A stretch of 64,000 nucleotides of DNA from Lachnospiraceae bacterium (GTDB lineage: Bacteria; Bacillota; Clostridia; Lachnospirales; Lachnospiraceae). A program made the position numbers and the translations under genes. The notes below the pieces were generated by a model, which searched no databases, was not told the DNA's origin, and saw only the letters and a list, made by a program, of their open reading frames with translations. The DNA lies in the NCBI GenBank assembly GCA_017936785.1, contig JAGBEV010000039.1, positions 1-64,000 of the forward strand, in the 5' to 3' direction. Each line of letters opens with the position of its first letter. The first letter of the stretch is position 1. Below, one piece after another: positions 8,498-16,551 of the stretch.

Positions 8498-8526
8498 ATT
8501 ATAGACAGATATGTGATAAATTACAA
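8498..8526 (-). promoter_or_regulatory. Promoter of the kinase-like gene
   Basis: TTGTAA (8521-8526), 17-base spacer, TATAAT (8498-8503), about 40 bases upstream of the start. Confidence 0.65.
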
Positions 8527-8543
8527 GGGAAAGGAGTTGTCAT

Positions 8544-8852
8544 ATGTATTCAAAAAAGCAAAGAATTGCCGCTTTGATCGGCATTATTTTACTGATGGCA
8601 CTTTATGTGTTTACTCTCATCGCAGCTATTTTCAACTTCGACGGAACGGGAAATCTGTTAATAGCATGTCTTTTTGCCACTATTGCCATCCCCATACTGA
8701 TCTGGATCTATATCTGGCTGTACGGCGTATGGACCCAAAAACATACGCCTGCTTCCTTTGATTTTATGGAAGGGCTGAAAAATGAAGCAGAATCCACTGC
8801 CCCTTTTTCACAGGAAACAGATAAAAATAACAAAACCGATACAAAAAGCTGA
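8544..8852 (+). CDS. Small two-helix membrane protein
   Basis: 102 residues with two hydrophobic segments (about 9-29, IAALIGIILLMALYVFTLIA, and 39-62, LIACLFATIAIPILIWIYIW) and a polar Lys/Asp/Ser-rich tail. AAGGAG lies about eight bases upstream. It is transcribed divergently from the kinase-like gene and ends in the bidirectional terminator shared with the HAD gene. No family was recognised with confidence. Confidence 0.75.
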   Translation: MYSKKQRIAALIGIILLMALYVFTLIAAIFNFDGTGNLLIACLFATIAIPILIWIYIWLYGVWTQKHTPASFDFMEGLKNEAESTAPFSQETDKNNKTDTKS

Positions 8853-8877
8853 GTGTCAGTAAACACCCAGCTTTTTT
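8843..8877. terminator. Bidirectional terminator
   Basis: AAAAAGCTG..GTGT pairs with ACAC..CAGCTTTTTT. It separates the convergent small membrane protein and HAD genes and overlaps the stop codon regions of both. Confidence 0.85.
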
Positions 8878-9458
8878 AATTCTTCTATTGCATCTTCTTT
8901 TGTTTTAAACAGGATGGCATGAATTCCAAGGTTTTCTGCGGCACAACAATTGTCCGCCCTGTCATCCATAAAAACACATTCCTCCGGAGTCAGCCGAAAA
9001 CGTTTTATGAGCAGTTTATAAATTTCCGGATTCGGCTTTACCATTTTTACCTGATAGGACAATATGCCTCCATCCATATAGGGAATAAAATCAATGGTAT
9101 GAGCACATTCCCTTTCCGCCTTTTTTGAAAAATTGGAAAGATAATAAACTTTATAGCCCATTTCTTTCAATTCTTTTATCCAGGGAATGGCATATTCCCG
9201 TTTTCTCAGCATGTCATGAATATTTTCACAGATCTGACGGATTTCTTTTTCTATATCCGGATCATTTCTCACAAAGGCTTCGATCAATTCTTCCTCTTCG
9301 CTGCCGCCCCTGTCAAATTCATTCCATGCATCATTTAAAACTGTGGCATCTGCAATCCGCTTTACAACTTTATCATCAAAACCGAAACTGTTTAAATATT
9401 CCTCCCAGCAAAAATCCACCAGAACATTTCCGATATCAAAAATAATTGTCGTAATCAT
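8856..9458 (-). CDS. HAD-superfamily hydrolase, subfamily IA
   Basis: 200 residues. Motif I with the nucleophile aspartate is in FDIGNVLVDF, motif II Ser in YYLSNFSKK, motif III Lys in MVKPNPEIYKLL, and motif IV in ECVFMDDRADNC. The helical cap between motifs I and II marks subfamily IA, as in YihX-type sugar phosphatases. Probable cytoplasmic phosphatase of unknown substrate. It starts eight bases after purA stops, with AGGTGA as ribosome binding site, so the two are probably co-transcribed; a house-cleaning role for nucleotides is possible but not shown. Confidence 0.88.
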   Translation of the reverse strand: MITTIIFDIGNVLVDFCWEEYLNSFGFDDKVVKRIADATVLNDAWNEFDRGGSEEEELIEAFVRNDPDIEKEIRQICENIHDMLRKREYAIPWIKELKEMGYKVYYLSNFSKKAERECAHTIDFIPYMDGGILSYQVKMVKPNPEIYKLLIKRFRLTPEECVFMDDRADNCCAAENLGIHAILFKTKEDAIEELKKLGVY

Positions 9459-9467
9459 ATTGTCACC

Positions 9468-10760
9468 TTATTTACTCAATGCACTCTTTCTGTAAATAAT
9501 ATCGCTTCTGCCCGGTCCGTTGCTTACCATAGTGATCGGATAACCGATCTGCTCTTCTACAAATTCAATATACTTTCTACAGTTTTCGGGAAGCTCCTCA
9601 TAATTTTTAATGCCTCTGATATCACACTTCCAGCCCGGTAAAGTTTCAAGTACAGGTTTTGCTTTCTCCAGTTTGCTGGTTACAGGGAAGTCTGTGGTAA
9701 CCTCTCCATCAATTTCATATCCCACACAAACAGGAATTTCATCCAGATATCCCAAAACATCCAGTACAGTAAATGCCACATCAGTAGTTCCCTGGAGCCT
9801 GCACCCATACTTGGAAGCTACGCAGTCAAACCATCCCATACGTCTGGGACGGCCTGTCGTTGCACCGAACTCTCCGCCGTCTCCGCCGCGCCTTCTCAGT
9901 TCATCCGCCTCTTCTCCAAAGATTTCAGAAACAAAAGCACCGGCTCCTACTGCAGAAGAGTATGCCTTACATACAGTTACGATCTGCCTGATCTCATAAG
10001 GCGGGATTCCTGCTCCGATGGCACCATAAGCGGCAAGAGTGGAAGATGAAGTAACCATGGGATAAATACCATGATCCGGGTCCTTCAATGTTCCCAGCTG
10101 TCCCTCTAATAATATGTTTTTGCCTTCTTTGATGGCTTTGTCCAGATATGCGGACACGTCACATACGTAAGGTGCTACCATTTCTTTATATTCATGTAAT
10201 GTTTCAAGCAGTTCTTCCGGTTTCAAAAGGGGTTTGTGATATAAATGCTCCAATAAAACATTCTTTGTTTCACAGATCCTTACAACCTTTTCTTTTAACA
10301 ATTCCTCATCAAATAACTCGCTGACCTGAAAACCGATCTTTGCATATTTATCAGAATAGAAAGGTGCAATGCCGGACTTGGTGGAGCCAAAGGATTTGCC
10401 GCCTAACCTTTCTTCCTCATACTGGTCAAATAAAATATGATAAGGCATTACCATCTGTGCCCTGTCAGATACCAGGATCTTGGGCATGGGTACATTGCGG
10501 TCTGTAATGGATTTGATCTCCTTAAATAAAACGGGAATGTTCAACGCAACACCGTTTCCGATAATACTTGTTGTATGATCATAAAATACTCCTGAAGGAA
10601 GTGTATGCAACGCAAATTTACCATAATCATTTACGATCGTATGACCTGCATTGGCACCACCCTGAAAACGAATGATAATGTCTGCATCCTCAGCCATCAT
10701 GTCCGTAATTTTGCCTTTACCCTCATCGCCCCAATTGGCACCTACAACTGCTTTTACCAT
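9468..10760 (-). CDS. purA: Adenylosuccinate synthase
   Basis: Joins IMP and aspartate using GTP, the first step from IMP to AMP. 430 residues, full length. N-terminal GANWGDEGKGKITD holds the catalytic Asp and the GDEGKGK phosphate loop; QGGANAGHTI holds the catalytic His; the IMP loop and the GTP-binding C-terminal part (ATTGRPRRMGWFD, NGPGRSD) follow. AGGAGG is upstream, and a good sigma-A promoter lies at 10827-10855. First gene of a likely purA-HAD unit, away from purB, purF and purC, which have their own promoters. Confidence 0.98.
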   Translation of the reverse strand: MVKAVVGANWGDEGKGKITDMMAEDADIIIRFQGGANAGHTIVNDYGKFALHTLPSGVFYDHTTSIIGNGVALNIPVLFKEIKSITDRNVPMPKILVSDRAQMVMPYHILFDQYEEERLGGKSFGSTKSGIAPFYSDKYAKIGFQVSELFDEELLKEKVVRICETKNVLLEHLYHKPLLKPEELLETLHEYKEMVAPYVCDVSAYLDKAIKEGKNILLEGQLGTLKDPDHGIYPMVTSSSTLAAYGAIGAGIPPYEIRQIVTVCKAYSSAVGAGAFVSEIFGEEADELRRRGGDGGEFGATTGRPRRMGWFDCVASKYGCRLQGTTDVAFTVLDVLGYLDEIPVCVGYEIDGEVTTDFPVTSKLEKAKPVLETLPGWKCDIRGIKNYEELPENCRKYIEFVEEQIGYPITMVSNGPGRSDIIYRKSALSK

Positions 10761-10826
10761 TTCTGATTATTCCTCCTGTTTTCACCATTGTCTGCACAAT
10801 GCTGTTACATTATTTATTTCAATATG

Positions 10827-10855
10827 ATTATATCCCAGTTTATTTTATAAGTAAA
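10827..10855 (-). promoter_or_regulatory. Promoter of purA
   Basis: TTTACT (10850-10855), 17-base spacer, TATAAT (10827-10832). The remaining 10761-11065 intergenic DNA is AT-rich and otherwise holds only the promoter of the next gene. Confidence 0.65.
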
Positions 10856-10997
10856 ATCAATATTTATTATACTAGATATAATTTCAGATTATTTCTGAGC
10901 ATTATGTAAATTTACAACATACAATTCATTTATAAACATAATAAAATCCCATATATTATTATCTATTATTTGAATACATATTATTTTTCCATTCTGC

Positions 10998-11026
10998 TTT
11001 TCATATTCTTTCTTTCATGCTACAAT
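10998..11026 (+). promoter_or_regulatory. Probable promoter of the DUF5684 gene
   Basis: TTTTCA, 17-base spacer, TACAAT; 40 bases before the start codon. Confidence 0.45.
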
Positions 11027-11065
11027 GGAGAAAAATATTTTTGAATTCAAAGGAGGGTTTTTAAC

Positions 11066-11440
11066 ATGTCAACTTATTCTTATGACCAGTCAGCACTTAT
11101 GGCATCTATGACGGTCTACATGATTCTTTGTCTTGCTATATCAATTTTTGCAATCGTATGTATGTGGAAGATTTTTGCAAAAGCAAATCGTCCCGGATGG
11201 GCTTCGATCATTCCCCTTTACAATATGTATACACTTTTTGATATCGCATGGGGAAACGGATTCCTATTCTTATTACTGTGCATTCCTTTTGTAAATTTTG
11301 TTGTGGGAATCATTGTATATGTGAAATTAGCAGCAGCCTTTGGAAAAAGTGGAGGATTTGCAGTAGGATTGATATTCCTTCCCATTATCTTCTTACCGAT
11401 TCTTGCATTCGGCAACAGCATCTATCAGGGACCGCAATAA
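11066..11440 (+). CDS. DUF5684-type small membrane protein
   Basis: 124 residues with four hydrophobic stretches. The segment FAKANRPGWASIIPLYNMY, a tryptophan/proline-bearing loop after the first helix, is the hallmark of a widespread small membrane family often labelled DUF5684 and sometimes found near signal peptidase genes; no function is established. AGGAGGG precedes the start. Single-gene unit ending in the terminator at 11491-11543. Confidence 0.8.
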   Translation: MSTYSYDQSALMASMTVYMILCLAISIFAIVCMWKIFAKANRPGWASIIPLYNMYTLFDIAWGNGFLFLLLCIPFVNFVVGIIVYVKLAAAFGKSGGFAVGLIFLPIIFLPILAFGNSIYQGPQ

Positions 11441-11490
11441 AAATAAAATTGAAATAATATATTTTACATAATTACACTTAAACAAAAATA

Positions 11491-11543
11491 TTTTTTTACG
11501 GGTTGTCCTATGGTAACAATACCAAATGGCAACCCGTTTTTTT
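11491..11543. terminator. Bidirectional terminator
   Basis: ACGGGTTG (11498-11505) pairs with CAACCCGT (11530-11537), flanked by T on both strands; serves the DUF5684 gene and the convergent LysR gene. Confidence 0.85.
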
Positions 11544-11556
11544 CGTTCTTCTTTCT

Positions 11557-12456
11557 TTATTTCTCCTGCTGCTTTTCGGTCAAAAGCTCTAACAAGCCCC
11601 TTGCTGCAGCGCTCATAGGCATCTTGTGATTGGTAACTACGCAGATCTGTCTCTTGGGTATCATCTTGTTGAACCGAAGTTCAAAAAGTTTTCCGGATTC
11701 TATATATTCCTTTGCAAAATCCCGCACCACGCAGCCGATCCCCAGATTGCGCAGGGCAAACTGTACGATCATATCCGATGTAGCAAGCTCAAATTCAGGA
11801 TTCAATATCACATGGTTTTGTGCCAGCAGATCATCCATATACTTTCGTGTACTGGTGTTTTTTTCCAGACAGATAACAGGATAATCCGGCAGTTCATGAA
11901 AGTCTGTCATATGATTTTTTAACTGTGTATATTTTCTTCCTGCAACAAAAACGTCTTCTATTTCCCTTACCTGAAGGACTTCAATTCCCTCCCTCTTTTC
12001 AAAGGGGGTGGAAACCAGACCGATATCAAATCTGCCCTCTTCCATTTTCTGTAATGTTTCCGGCGTGGGACCATTGGTGATCTTTACCTTGATCTTAGGA
12101 TACCGCTCATGATATTTTTCCAAAAAGGGCAGCAGATAATACCGCAGGGTCATATCGCTGGCACCTACATGCAGCTCCCCGGCTTCCAGATTCAGCAGTT
12201 TTTTCAACACCTGTTCCCCATGGGAAATCTGTTCATATCCGCTTTTCACATATTCGTAAAGGATTTCTCCCTCCGGTGTCAGCCGTATTCCTCTGGAAGT
12301 CCGCAGAAAAAGTTTCACATCAAGCACCTCTTCCAGCATCTTCATGGATTGGCTCACTGCAGGCTGTGAAATAGCAAGAGCTTCCGCAGCCCTGGTCAGG
12401 CTCTTACATTCCGCCACATAATAAAACACCTTATAATATTCCAGATTTCCATCCAT
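11557..12456 (-). CDS. LysR-family transcriptional regulator
   Basis: About 299 residues from the chosen start. N-terminal winged helix: LEYYKVFYYVAECKSLTRAA and ISQPAVSQSMKMLEEVLDVKLF, followed by RGIRLTPEGEILYEY; the remainder is a periplasmic-binding-like effector domain (LHVGASDMTLRYYLLPFLE). The ATG at 12456 has GAGAGG seven bases upstream; an upstream ATG at 12471 is also possible. No divergent target gene adjoins it, so its regulon and ligand cannot be inferred here. Confidence 0.9.
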   Translation of the reverse strand: MDGNLEYYKVFYYVAECKSLTRAAEALAISQPAVSQSMKMLEEVLDVKLFLRTSRGIRLTPEGEILYEYVKSGYEQISHGEQVLKKLLNLEAGELHVGASDMTLRYYLLPFLEKYHERYPKIKVKITNGPTPETLQKMEEGRFDIGLVSTPFEKREGIEVLQVREIEDVFVAGRKYTQLKNHMTDFHELPDYPVICLEKNTSTRKYMDDLLAQNHVILNPEFELATSDMIVQFALRNLGIGCVVRDFAKEYIESGKLFELRFNKMIPKRQICVVTNHKMPMSAAARGLLELLTEKQQEK

Positions 12457-12547
12457 AATTGTGCCTCTCATTCTGTCCCCATTATTTTTCCGAACATTCT
12501 GCTTTTTAATATCCCGGGTATTTTCCTGTCCATATACCACCAATTGT

Positions 12548-12793
12548 TTAAAATGTCTTTACATTGTTCTGATGATTAAAATTATCCATCTGCTTCCGAA
12601 GAGCTTCTCCCCTCTCTTGATAATATTCTTTCTGTTTCTCCTTTAAAGTCCCATCCTTAGAAAGATTTTCCAACAGCGTCCAATATTCCTCATAGTTTAA
12701 TTTTGCCGCATCCTTATAGTTATTTTCAAAATTCATCTGCAAAGTCTTCAATTTCATTTCAAGCTGTTCATTTTTCTTAGGCTTTCCGAACAC
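12548..12793 (-). CDS. Small helical hypothetical protein after glycosyltransferase
   Basis: About 81 residues, charged and helical (KTLQMNFENNYKDAAKLNYE), unrecognised. The GTG at 12793 is preferred because GGGAGG lies about eight bases upstream; an ATG at 12811 lies inside the end of the glycosyltransferase gene. Its start overlaps the last codons of that gene, implying translational coupling, so it may act with it. No membrane segment or signal peptide. Confidence 0.55.
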   Translation of the reverse strand: MFGKPKKNEQLEMKLKTLQMNFENNYKDAAKLNYEEYWTLLENLSKDGTLKEKQKEYYQERGEALRKQMDNFNHQNNVKTF

Positions 12794-14003
12794 CTTCCAT
12801 GCACCTCCCATAAATCTCCATCAGCTTGGCATAGTTCCCCTCTTCTGCCCATTCTTCCGCTTCCTGCAGGTCAAAGGAACATATTTCCTGTTCACATTTC
12901 AATATAGCTTTTGCCAGCGCTTTAGGATTGCCCGTCTCAAATTTCCATCCATTTACATTTTCTATGATCAGATTTCCCACATTTCCCGAATCCGAACCGA
13001 TCACAGGCGTTTTCACATGATAACCTTCTGCAATATTCATGGGAAATCCCTCATACAACAGAGACGGAACTATGATTCCTTTTGCTTCCGCCATCATTTC
13101 CTTCATGCGGTCATTTGGTACACTGCCCGGCAAAGATACCTTTTCCAGATGATGCTTTTTAACATATCTTTCGCACTGCTTTTTCAGACTTCCTTCTCCG
13201 CATATGATCAGCTCAGGGATCTGATCCCTTTCCGCATAGTTGCCTTTCGCTAACTCTCTGTATGCTCTCAGAAGAACCCTGATACCTTTATTTTCTTCCA
13301 ATCTTCCCGCATATAACACATAATTTTTTCTTCGGGAAGCATCCACAACTTTTCCCTTATAATTCACATAATTAGATTTCACATACACTTTTTGGGCATC
13401 CACCTGTTTTGCCTGCAAAAGTTTCTCTTTCTGAAACTTTGTCAGACAGATACAATGGACTCTCCTATAAGTTCCAAGAATCCTGTGAACCTTCATGCTC
13501 AGCGCACACACCAGGGTCTGCGCCCTGCTTCCCCGGTAGCACCCGTATCGCACACTGCAATGAAGTCCCTTCTCCACACATTCTTCACACACATGCCCAT
13601 CCCTGTAAAACACACCATTAGGACACAGCAGCCTGAAATTATGCACCGTCATCACCACCGGCACTCCCGCTGTCAAAGCCCCGTAAAACACCGAAGGGCT
13701 GATCAGGGGCAGGGTGTTATGCACATGAACAATGTCAATTTCCTTCTCCCGGATCATCTGCCGCACTTTTCGAAAAGTCCTCAAGGAAAAAACCGCCGTA
13801 AAAGGAAGACAGATCTTTTCCCAAAACTTCATCCTTGATAACTCCTCATTTCTCCTGCTGTAGAGGTATACCTGATGTCCATGCTCCTTAAGTAACTCCC
13901 CTTCATTTTGCACAACCTGGTCCTCTCCCCCCGGGATCTTGTAATAATCATGGACCTGCAGAATATTCAGTTTCTTCCCACCATCATATTTTCCCTTCTC
14001 CAT
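12777..14003 (-). CDS. Glycosyltransferase family 4 protein
   Basis: 408 residues, GT-B fold. N-terminal NILQVHDYYKIPGGEDQVVQ provides the acceptor-side glycine loop; DIVHVHNTLPLISP and VVMTVHNFRLLCPNG are typical; a cysteine-rich insert CEECVEKGLHCSVRYGC follows, as in some Firmicute GT4 enzymes. The C-terminal half has VLYAGRLEENKGIRVLLRA and the EGFPMNIAEG donor-binding motif. It presumably transfers a sugar from a nucleotide sugar to a surface polysaccharide or lipid carrier; the substrate is unknown. It lies directly downstream of the purB terminator, so needs its own promoter. Confidence 0.92.
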   Translation of the reverse strand: MEKGKYDGGKKLNILQVHDYYKIPGGEDQVVQNEGELLKEHGHQVYLYSRRNEELSRMKFWEKICLPFTAVFSLRTFRKVRQMIREKEIDIVHVHNTLPLISPSVFYGALTAGVPVVMTVHNFRLLCPNGVFYRDGHVCEECVEKGLHCSVRYGCYRGSRAQTLVCALSMKVHRILGTYRRVHCICLTKFQKEKLLQAKQVDAQKVYVKSNYVNYKGKVVDASRRKNYVLYAGRLEENKGIRVLLRAYRELAKGNYAERDQIPELIICGEGSLKKQCERYVKKHHLEKVSLPGSVPNDRMKEMMAEAKGIIVPSLLYEGFPMNIAEGYHVKTPVIGSDSGNVGNLIIENVNGWKFETGNPKALAKAILKCEQEICSFDLQEAEEWAEEGNYAKLMEIYGRCMEGVRKA

Positions 14004-14023
14004 ACCTGCCCTCTTCTATACAT

Positions 14024-14060
14024 AAAAAGCGGGGAGCCGTCCCTTTCAACCACTCCCCGC
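14024..14060 (-). terminator. Terminator of purB
   Basis: GCGGGGAG (read on minus 14053-14060) pairs with CTCCCCGC (14029-14036), then TTTTTAT. Confidence 0.88.
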
Positions 14061-14066
14061 CAAAAA

Positions 14067-15518
14067 TCACACATTAATCTCTGCTGTAACTCCAAGCAAT
14101 TCTGCATTTTCCTCCAAAATCGGCGCCACAACCTCTTTTAAGAACTTCTCCACCTGAATGGGAGCCCTTCCCACATACTTGGCAGGGTCCATAGTCTTTT
14201 GCAGATCCTCAAGGTCCATTCCAAAAGCAGGATCATTTGCGATCAGCTCCAACAGGTTATTTTCCTTTCCAAGCTGTTTTACATTTTTGCCTGCTTCCAT
14301 GGAAAGCTCACGGATACGTTCATGAAGTTCCTGACGGTTTCCGCCGTTCTTTACGGCATCCATCATAATATTTTCCGTTGCCATAAAAGGAAGCTCGCTC
14401 ATAAGGCGCTTATTGATAACCTTATCATATACCACAAGTCCATCCACAACATTTAAACAAAGATCCAAAATACCGTCAATAGCAAGAAATCCTTCCGGTA
14501 TGGATAAACGTTTATTTGCCGAATCATCCAAAGTACGCTCAAACCACTGGGTTGCGGAAGTAATTGCCGGATTTAACGCATCGATCATCACATATCTGGA
14601 TAAAGAAGCAATCCTTTCGCTTCTCATGGGATTTCTCTTATAAGCCATTGCCGAGGAACCGATCTGGCTCTTCTCAAAAGGCTCTTCCACTTCTTTTAAA
14701 TGCTGTAACAGGCGGATATCGTTGCTCATTTTATGTGCGCTTGCAGCAATTCCTGCCAGTATATTGCAGACTCTCGTATCTGTCTTACGGCTGTAGGTCT
14801 GCCCTGAAACAGCCACGCATTTTTCAAAGCCCATCTTAGCTGCGATCATCGGATCGATCTTATCGATGGTTTCCTGATCCCCGTCAAATAACTCCAGGAA
14901 GGAAGCCTGTGTTCCGGTAGTTCCCTTAGAACCTAACAGCTTCATGGTGGAAAGGACATAATTTAAGTCCTCTAAATCCATGCAGAATTCCTGTGCCCAA
15001 AGGGTTGCTCTTTTTCCTACGGTAGTAGGCTGTGCCGGCTGAAAATGGGTAAATGCCAGAGTGGGCTGGCCTTTATATTTATCTGCAAACTCAGCTAATT
15101 TTGCAATGACATTGACCAGTTTTTTCTTTACCAGTTTCAAAGCCTCAGTCATAACGATAATGTCCGTATTATCGCCTACATAACAGGAGGTTGCACCTAA
15201 ATGGATGATGCCTGCTGCTTTGGGGCACTGCTGTCCGTAAGCATATACATGGCTCATAACATCATGACGCACTTCTTTTTCCCTTGCCTTCGCCACATCA
15301 TAATTGATGTCATTTACATGGGCTTTTAACTCATCGATCTGTTCCTGTGTGATAACGGGCTTTCCGTTCTGGGAAAGCCCCAGTTCCATTTCGGTTTCCG
15401 CAAGGGCGATCCATAACTTTCTCCATGTTGTGAACTTCATGTCAGGGGAAAAGATATACTGCATTTCCCTGCTGGCATATCTTTCTGATAAGGGGCTTAC
15501 GTATCTGTCGTTGCTCAT
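14067..15518 (-). CDS. purB: Adenylosuccinate lyase
   Basis: 483 residues. Cleaves SAICAR to AICAR and adenylosuccinate to AMP, acting twice in purine synthesis. Fumarase/aspartase superfamily: THFQPAQPTTVGKRA provides the catalytic His loop, and the flexible signature loop with catalytic Ser is in GSSAMAYKRNPMRSE. Longer than the ~430-residue short form, matching the longer clostridial/eukaryotic-like type. AGAGGAG precedes the ATG and a sigma-A promoter lies at 15619-15647, with a GGACG/CGTCC hairpin in the ~100-base leader. Confidence 0.97.
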   Translation of the reverse strand: MSNDRYVSPLSERYASREMQYIFSPDMKFTTWRKLWIALAETEMELGLSQNGKPVITQEQIDELKAHVNDINYDVAKAREKEVRHDVMSHVYAYGQQCPKAAGIIHLGATSCYVGDNTDIIVMTEALKLVKKKLVNVIAKLAEFADKYKGQPTLAFTHFQPAQPTTVGKRATLWAQEFCMDLEDLNYVLSTMKLLGSKGTTGTQASFLELFDGDQETIDKIDPMIAAKMGFEKCVAVSGQTYSRKTDTRVCNILAGIAASAHKMSNDIRLLQHLKEVEEPFEKSQIGSSAMAYKRNPMRSERIASLSRYVMIDALNPAITSATQWFERTLDDSANKRLSIPEGFLAIDGILDLCLNVVDGLVVYDKVINKRLMSELPFMATENIMMDAVKNGGNRQELHERIRELSMEAGKNVKQLGKENNLLELIANDPAFGMDLEDLQKTMDPAKYVGRAPIQVEKFLKEVVAPILEENAELLGVTAEINV

Positions 15519-15618
15519 TGTTAGTTCTCCTCTTTGTTTTAATGATATATAATGTATACTTTATAATAAAAAACTTTGCAGGACGACAGTTTTCTATTAT
15601 CCGTCCAAAATCTTTTTT

Positions 15619-15647
15619 ATCATAAAGCTGTTTTTCATTTTTGTAAA
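15619..15647 (-). promoter_or_regulatory. Promoter of purB
   Basis: TTTACA (15642-15647), 17-base spacer, TATGAT (15619-15624). Downstream leader 15519-15610 contains an imperfect inverted repeat bounded by GGACG and CGTCC but no recognisable riboswitch. Confidence 0.65.
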
Positions 15648-15720
15648 TAGGATTTTGCTATTATTACAATATTCACAATATCATTGTATCACATGACCGT
15701 AAATTTTCCCACTCCCAAGA

Positions 15721-15766
15721 AAAAGTCCGAAACCGGGCAGTTTATAACCGCCCCGGATTCCGGACC
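15721..15766 (-). terminator. Terminator of the 15821 membrane protein gene
   Basis: GTCCG..CCGGGGCGG pairs with CTGCCCGG..CGGAC (read on minus), followed by TTTTTC. Confidence 0.8.
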
Positions 15767-15820
15767 GTGATCTTGACAAATCGAAAGTGATCTTACTTAA
15801 AATTTATAACAAAAACATTT

Positions 15821-16417
15821 TTATGGGGTATTGAAAATGCCCGGATTTGTAAAATAAAGGACAATTCCTGCTATCACAAATGGCAGAAGGAATATCAAAG
15901 CATCATAGAGAGGACGCTTATCATAATCCGTATATACCTTATTTCCCAAATAATAAATGTTTATTGTATCGGGCCATTCATGAACATAGCTGCAAGTATT
16001 ACAACGAACTATTTTTGTTCTTTTTTTTCCACCGTTGATGGAGTAAACATACCGTGCAAATTCCACACCGTCTCTTTGGGTGTTGATGACTCTTTTATCT
16101 CCATCTAACTTTCCCTCTACGATCTGACCTAAGTCCTTTGCCTTTTGAACTTTTTTCGCCCAACTGTGACCTATGATCTTTTTCCTGGCTAAAATAAAGA
16201 CAACGATAAAAGATACTATCAATGCTACATAAGATGGTATCATAAGCACAATTTCCGAAGATTCCGGAAACCACACCTTCCACTTCTCTGCTCGCTCCTG
16301 AAACATTCCCTGAAGTTCTTCCCAAAACATAATGATCATCCCCCAATTATGAATCCCGAGCTTTTCATACAGCCCTTTTAATCCATACAATAACTCTTTT
16401 TCATTATACAGGAACAT
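15821..16417 (-). CDS. DUF3592-like membrane protein
   Basis: 198 residues at most. A hydrophobic helix near 58-75 (IVLMIPSYVALIVSFIVVFI), a globular outer or cytoplasmic loop (QIVEGKLDGDKRVINTQRDG, FARYVYSINGGKKRTKIV), and a C-terminal helix (ALIFLLPFVIAGIVLYF). The loop resembles DUF3592 domains. Start uncertain: 16417 lacks a clear ribosome binding site, and the ATG near 16330 has GGGGG nine bases upstream. Two paired cysteines (CNTC) in the loop may bind a metal. Function unknown. Confidence 0.6.
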   Translation of the reverse strand: MFLYNEKELLYGLKGLYEKLGIHNWGMIIMFWEELQGMFQERAEKWKVWFPESSEIVLMIPSYVALIVSFIVVFILARKKIIGHSWAKKVQKAKDLGQIVEGKLDGDKRVINTQRDGVEFARYVYSINGGKKRTKIVRCNTCSYVHEWPDTINIYYLGNKVYTDYDKRPLYDALIFLLPFVIAGIVLYFTNPGIFNTP

Positions 16418-16468
16418 AAAATAATAGTAAACAAGCCGGTATAGTAAATTTTAACGTTCTTATAATAC

Positions 16469-16513
16469 AAAAAAAACAATCCCCTCTTATCAGATTTTCC
16501 CGATAAAAGGGGA
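16469..16513 (-). terminator. Terminator of the purC-purF operon
   Basis: TCCCCT (read on minus from 16513) pairs with AGGGGA (16480-16485), with inner TTATC/GATAA, then TTGTTTTTTTT. A smaller AATGCC/GGCATT hairpin at 16526-16548 precedes it. Confidence 0.85.
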
Positions 16514-16551
16514 CTTTTTCACTTGAAATGCCATCCGGCATTTTTTATTCA

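Noticed and set aside
15519..15620. Purine riboswitch ahead of purB
   Set aside because: The leader has a simple inverted repeat but none of the conserved three-way junction sequence.
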